Below, one piece after another: positions 62,875 through 64,000 of a DNA stretch of 64,000 bases (the stretch's first letter is position 1; each line of letters starts with the position of its first letter). The translations under genes and the position numbers were made by a program. The notes under the pieces were generated by a model. It saw nothing but the letters and a program-made list of their open reading frames with translations. It searched no databases and was not told where the DNA came from. This DNA comes from Acidimicrobiia bacterium. GTDB taxonomy: Bacteria; Acidobacteriota; Vicinamibacteria; Vicinamibacterales; CAVVIG01. The stretch covers positions 62,001-126,000 of the forward strand of contig VFZL01000004.1 in the NCBI GenBank assembly GCA_016871175.1, written 5' to 3'.

Positions 62875-64000
62875 TGGTCTTCCCCTCCGGCAGCACCGCC
62901 AGCTCCACCCGTCGACCCAGGGGGAGGAACGCATCGGCTGCCGCGCGGACATCGGACGGACTGAGGGCCCGGTAGCGGGCCAGATCCTCGTTGAACCAGT
63001 CGGGGTTGCCGGTGGCCACGAAGTACCCGTTCAACTGGTCGGCTTTGCCGCCGAATCCCCCCATGCGCTCCATGCGGTTATAGAAAGACGACTCGATCTG
63101 GTTCAGCGCCCGCTGGACCTCGAACGCTGATGGTGGCTCGTTCTGCAGCGTCACGATCTCCTCGTCGATGACCTTCTGCAGCTCCTCCACGGTGTGTCCC
63201 GGTCGCGGCATCGCGTCGATGATGAAGGACGACCCGAGCGCCATCGAGCTCTGATAGGCCGTGACGCTTTGCGCAATCTGCATGTCGTAGACGAGCCGTT
63301 TGTAGAGCCGTGAGTTCTTGCCACCCGCGAGCACGTCGGCGACGAGGTCGAGCGCCGCGTCACCGGGGGCGAGCCGCTTCGGGGTCAGCCACGCCAGGAA
63401 CAAGCGAGGGAGTTGCACGCGATCGGTGATCGTCTTCTTCGTGACGCTCGTCAGCGCAACGCCTGGGATGGTCATCGGCTCGACGGTCGCCCCAGGTTTC
63501 ACGTCGCTGAACCACTTCTCCACGAGGGCGCGAGTCGCCTTCGGGTCGATATCTCCCGCCACGACCAGACTCGCGTTCGCCGGCGCGTAGAACTTCCTGA
63601 AGAACGCGACCACATCGTCGTAGCTCGCCGCGGTGAGGTCCGGCATGTAGCCGATCACGGGCCAGTGATACGGGTGGCCTTCCGGATAGAGCATCTCGTT
63701 CAAGACGACGTCTGCCATGCCGTACGGCTCGTTTTCGACACGTTCGCGCCGCTCGTTCTTGACCACGTCGCGCTGAGCGTCCACCGTTTGCGGCGTCATG
63801 GTGTCGAGCAAGTAGCCCATGCGGTCGGATTCGAGGAAGAGCGCCAGCTCGAGCGCGTTGGACGGCACGTTGATCCAGTAGTTCGTACGGTCGTTGCTGG
63901 TCGAGCCATTGTTCATCCCACCGGCGCCCTCGAGCCACGAGTCGAACTCGCCCGGCTTCACATGGCCCGACCCCATGAACATCAGATGCTCGAAGAGGTG
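62861..64000 (-). CDS. M16 family zinc metallopeptidase, catalytic subunit, 5' end outside window
   Basis: 380 residues visible. The zinc motif HLFEHLMF, of the HxxEH type, is at the extreme right edge (63998-64000 is its first His), and the downstream Glu of NERRERVENEPYG completes the site. YPEGHPYHWPVIGY, the middle linker and RLYKRLVYDMQIAQSV are family features. The signal peptide and about 80 N-terminal residues are outside. It overlaps the non-catalytic partner gene by 14 nt. Confidence 0.94.
   Translation of the reverse strand, partial: HLFEHLMFMGSGHVKPGEFDSWLEGAGGMNNGSTSNDRTNYWINVPSNALELALFLESDRMGYLLDTMTPQTVDAQRDVVKNERRERVENEPYGMADVVLNEMLYPEGHPYHWPVIGYMPDLTAASYDDVVAFFRKFYAPANASLVVAGDIDPKATRALVEKWFSDVKPGATVEPMTIPGVALTSVTKKTITDRVQLPRLFLAWLTPKRLAPGDAALDLVADVLAGGKNSRLYKRLVYDMQIAQSVTAYQSSMALGSSFIIDAMPRPGHTVEELQKVIDEEIVTLQNEPPSAFEVQRALNQIESSFYNRMERMGGFGGKADQLNGYFVATGNPDWFNEDLARYRALSPSDVRAAADAFLPLGRRVELAVLPEGKTNGQQ

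Noticed and set aside
1-64000. CRISPR array, prophage, rRNA operon or secondary-metabolite cluster
   Set aside because: No regularly spaced repeats, phage structural genes, rRNA sequence or megasynthase domains were seen.

Overview
The window is GC-rich chromosomal DNA of a bacterium that is most likely an acidobacterium of the Vicinamibacteria type. This is inferred from the combination of ThuA and DUF1552 proteins, a DUF5916 outer-membrane protein, an alternative complex III plus caa3 oxidase operon, paired M16 peptidases, a BlaI/M56 pair and many secreted peptidases. I saw no rRNA, CRISPR array or prophage. There is one tRNA (Ser, UGA anticodon).

Layout. 1-4.2 kb: a ThuA protein running off the left edge, then scrap (DUF1552 remnant, ISL3-family transposase remnant, membrane-protein scrap, two broken nucleotidyltransferases and one HepT-like toxin). 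4.2-10.5 kb: a compact metal cluster on the minus strand with an energy-coupling-factor cobalt/nickel importer (CbiM, CbiN-like, CbiQ, CbiO), a 2Fe-2S ferredoxin-like protein, a COG0523 GTPase, a WD40 protein and a separate DmeF-type efflux pump. 10.7-20 kb: a Crp-like regulator, an intact MntA/HepT toxin-antitoxin pair between imperfect direct repeats, an ECF sigma factor, PdxH, a methyltransferase, and many genes carrying deletion scars or stop codons (GDPD, haloperoxidase, cytochrome c, MscS, DUF6691, YeeE). 20-38.2 kb: M29 and M3 peptidases, a CDF transporter, a B12-binding radical SAM protein, a BlaI/M56 pair with a clear promoter-operator, a DUF5916 barrel, a second sigma factor, a flavin oxidase and an M61 peptidase. 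38.2-39.4 kb: a two-domain thioredoxin-fold oxidoreductase whose second active site reads UGA-Pro-His-Cys, followed by a hairpin at the right distance to be a bacterial SECIS. I consider this a selenoprotein and the best find of the window. 39.6-52.3 kb: one intact plus-strand operon for alternative complex III (ActABCDEF), a small membrane protein, SCO1 and the four subunits of an A2-type caa3 oxidase. 52.4-64 kb: a receiver fragment, a frameshifted PilZ protein, an argininosuccinate-lyase-like enzyme, a 35-residue membrane peptide plus SSS-family symporter, a frameshifted collagen-like secreted protein, a multiply broken large surface protein, and a pair of M16 peptidases, the catalytic one running off the right edge.

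How the parts work together. The respiratory operon oxidises quinol through complex III-like ActABCDEF and passes electrons to caa3 oxidase, with SCO1 supplying copper to CuA. The metal cluster imports Co or Ni through CbiMNQO, handles metal with a COG0523 chaperone, and exports excess through DmeF. The accessory DNA around these blocks is decaying: at least fifteen genes have internal deletions, frameshifts or in-frame stops, while the 12.6 kb respiratory operon has none. This argues for true gene loss over random sequencing error, although lesions in homopolymers (32.3 and 53.98 kb) could be either.
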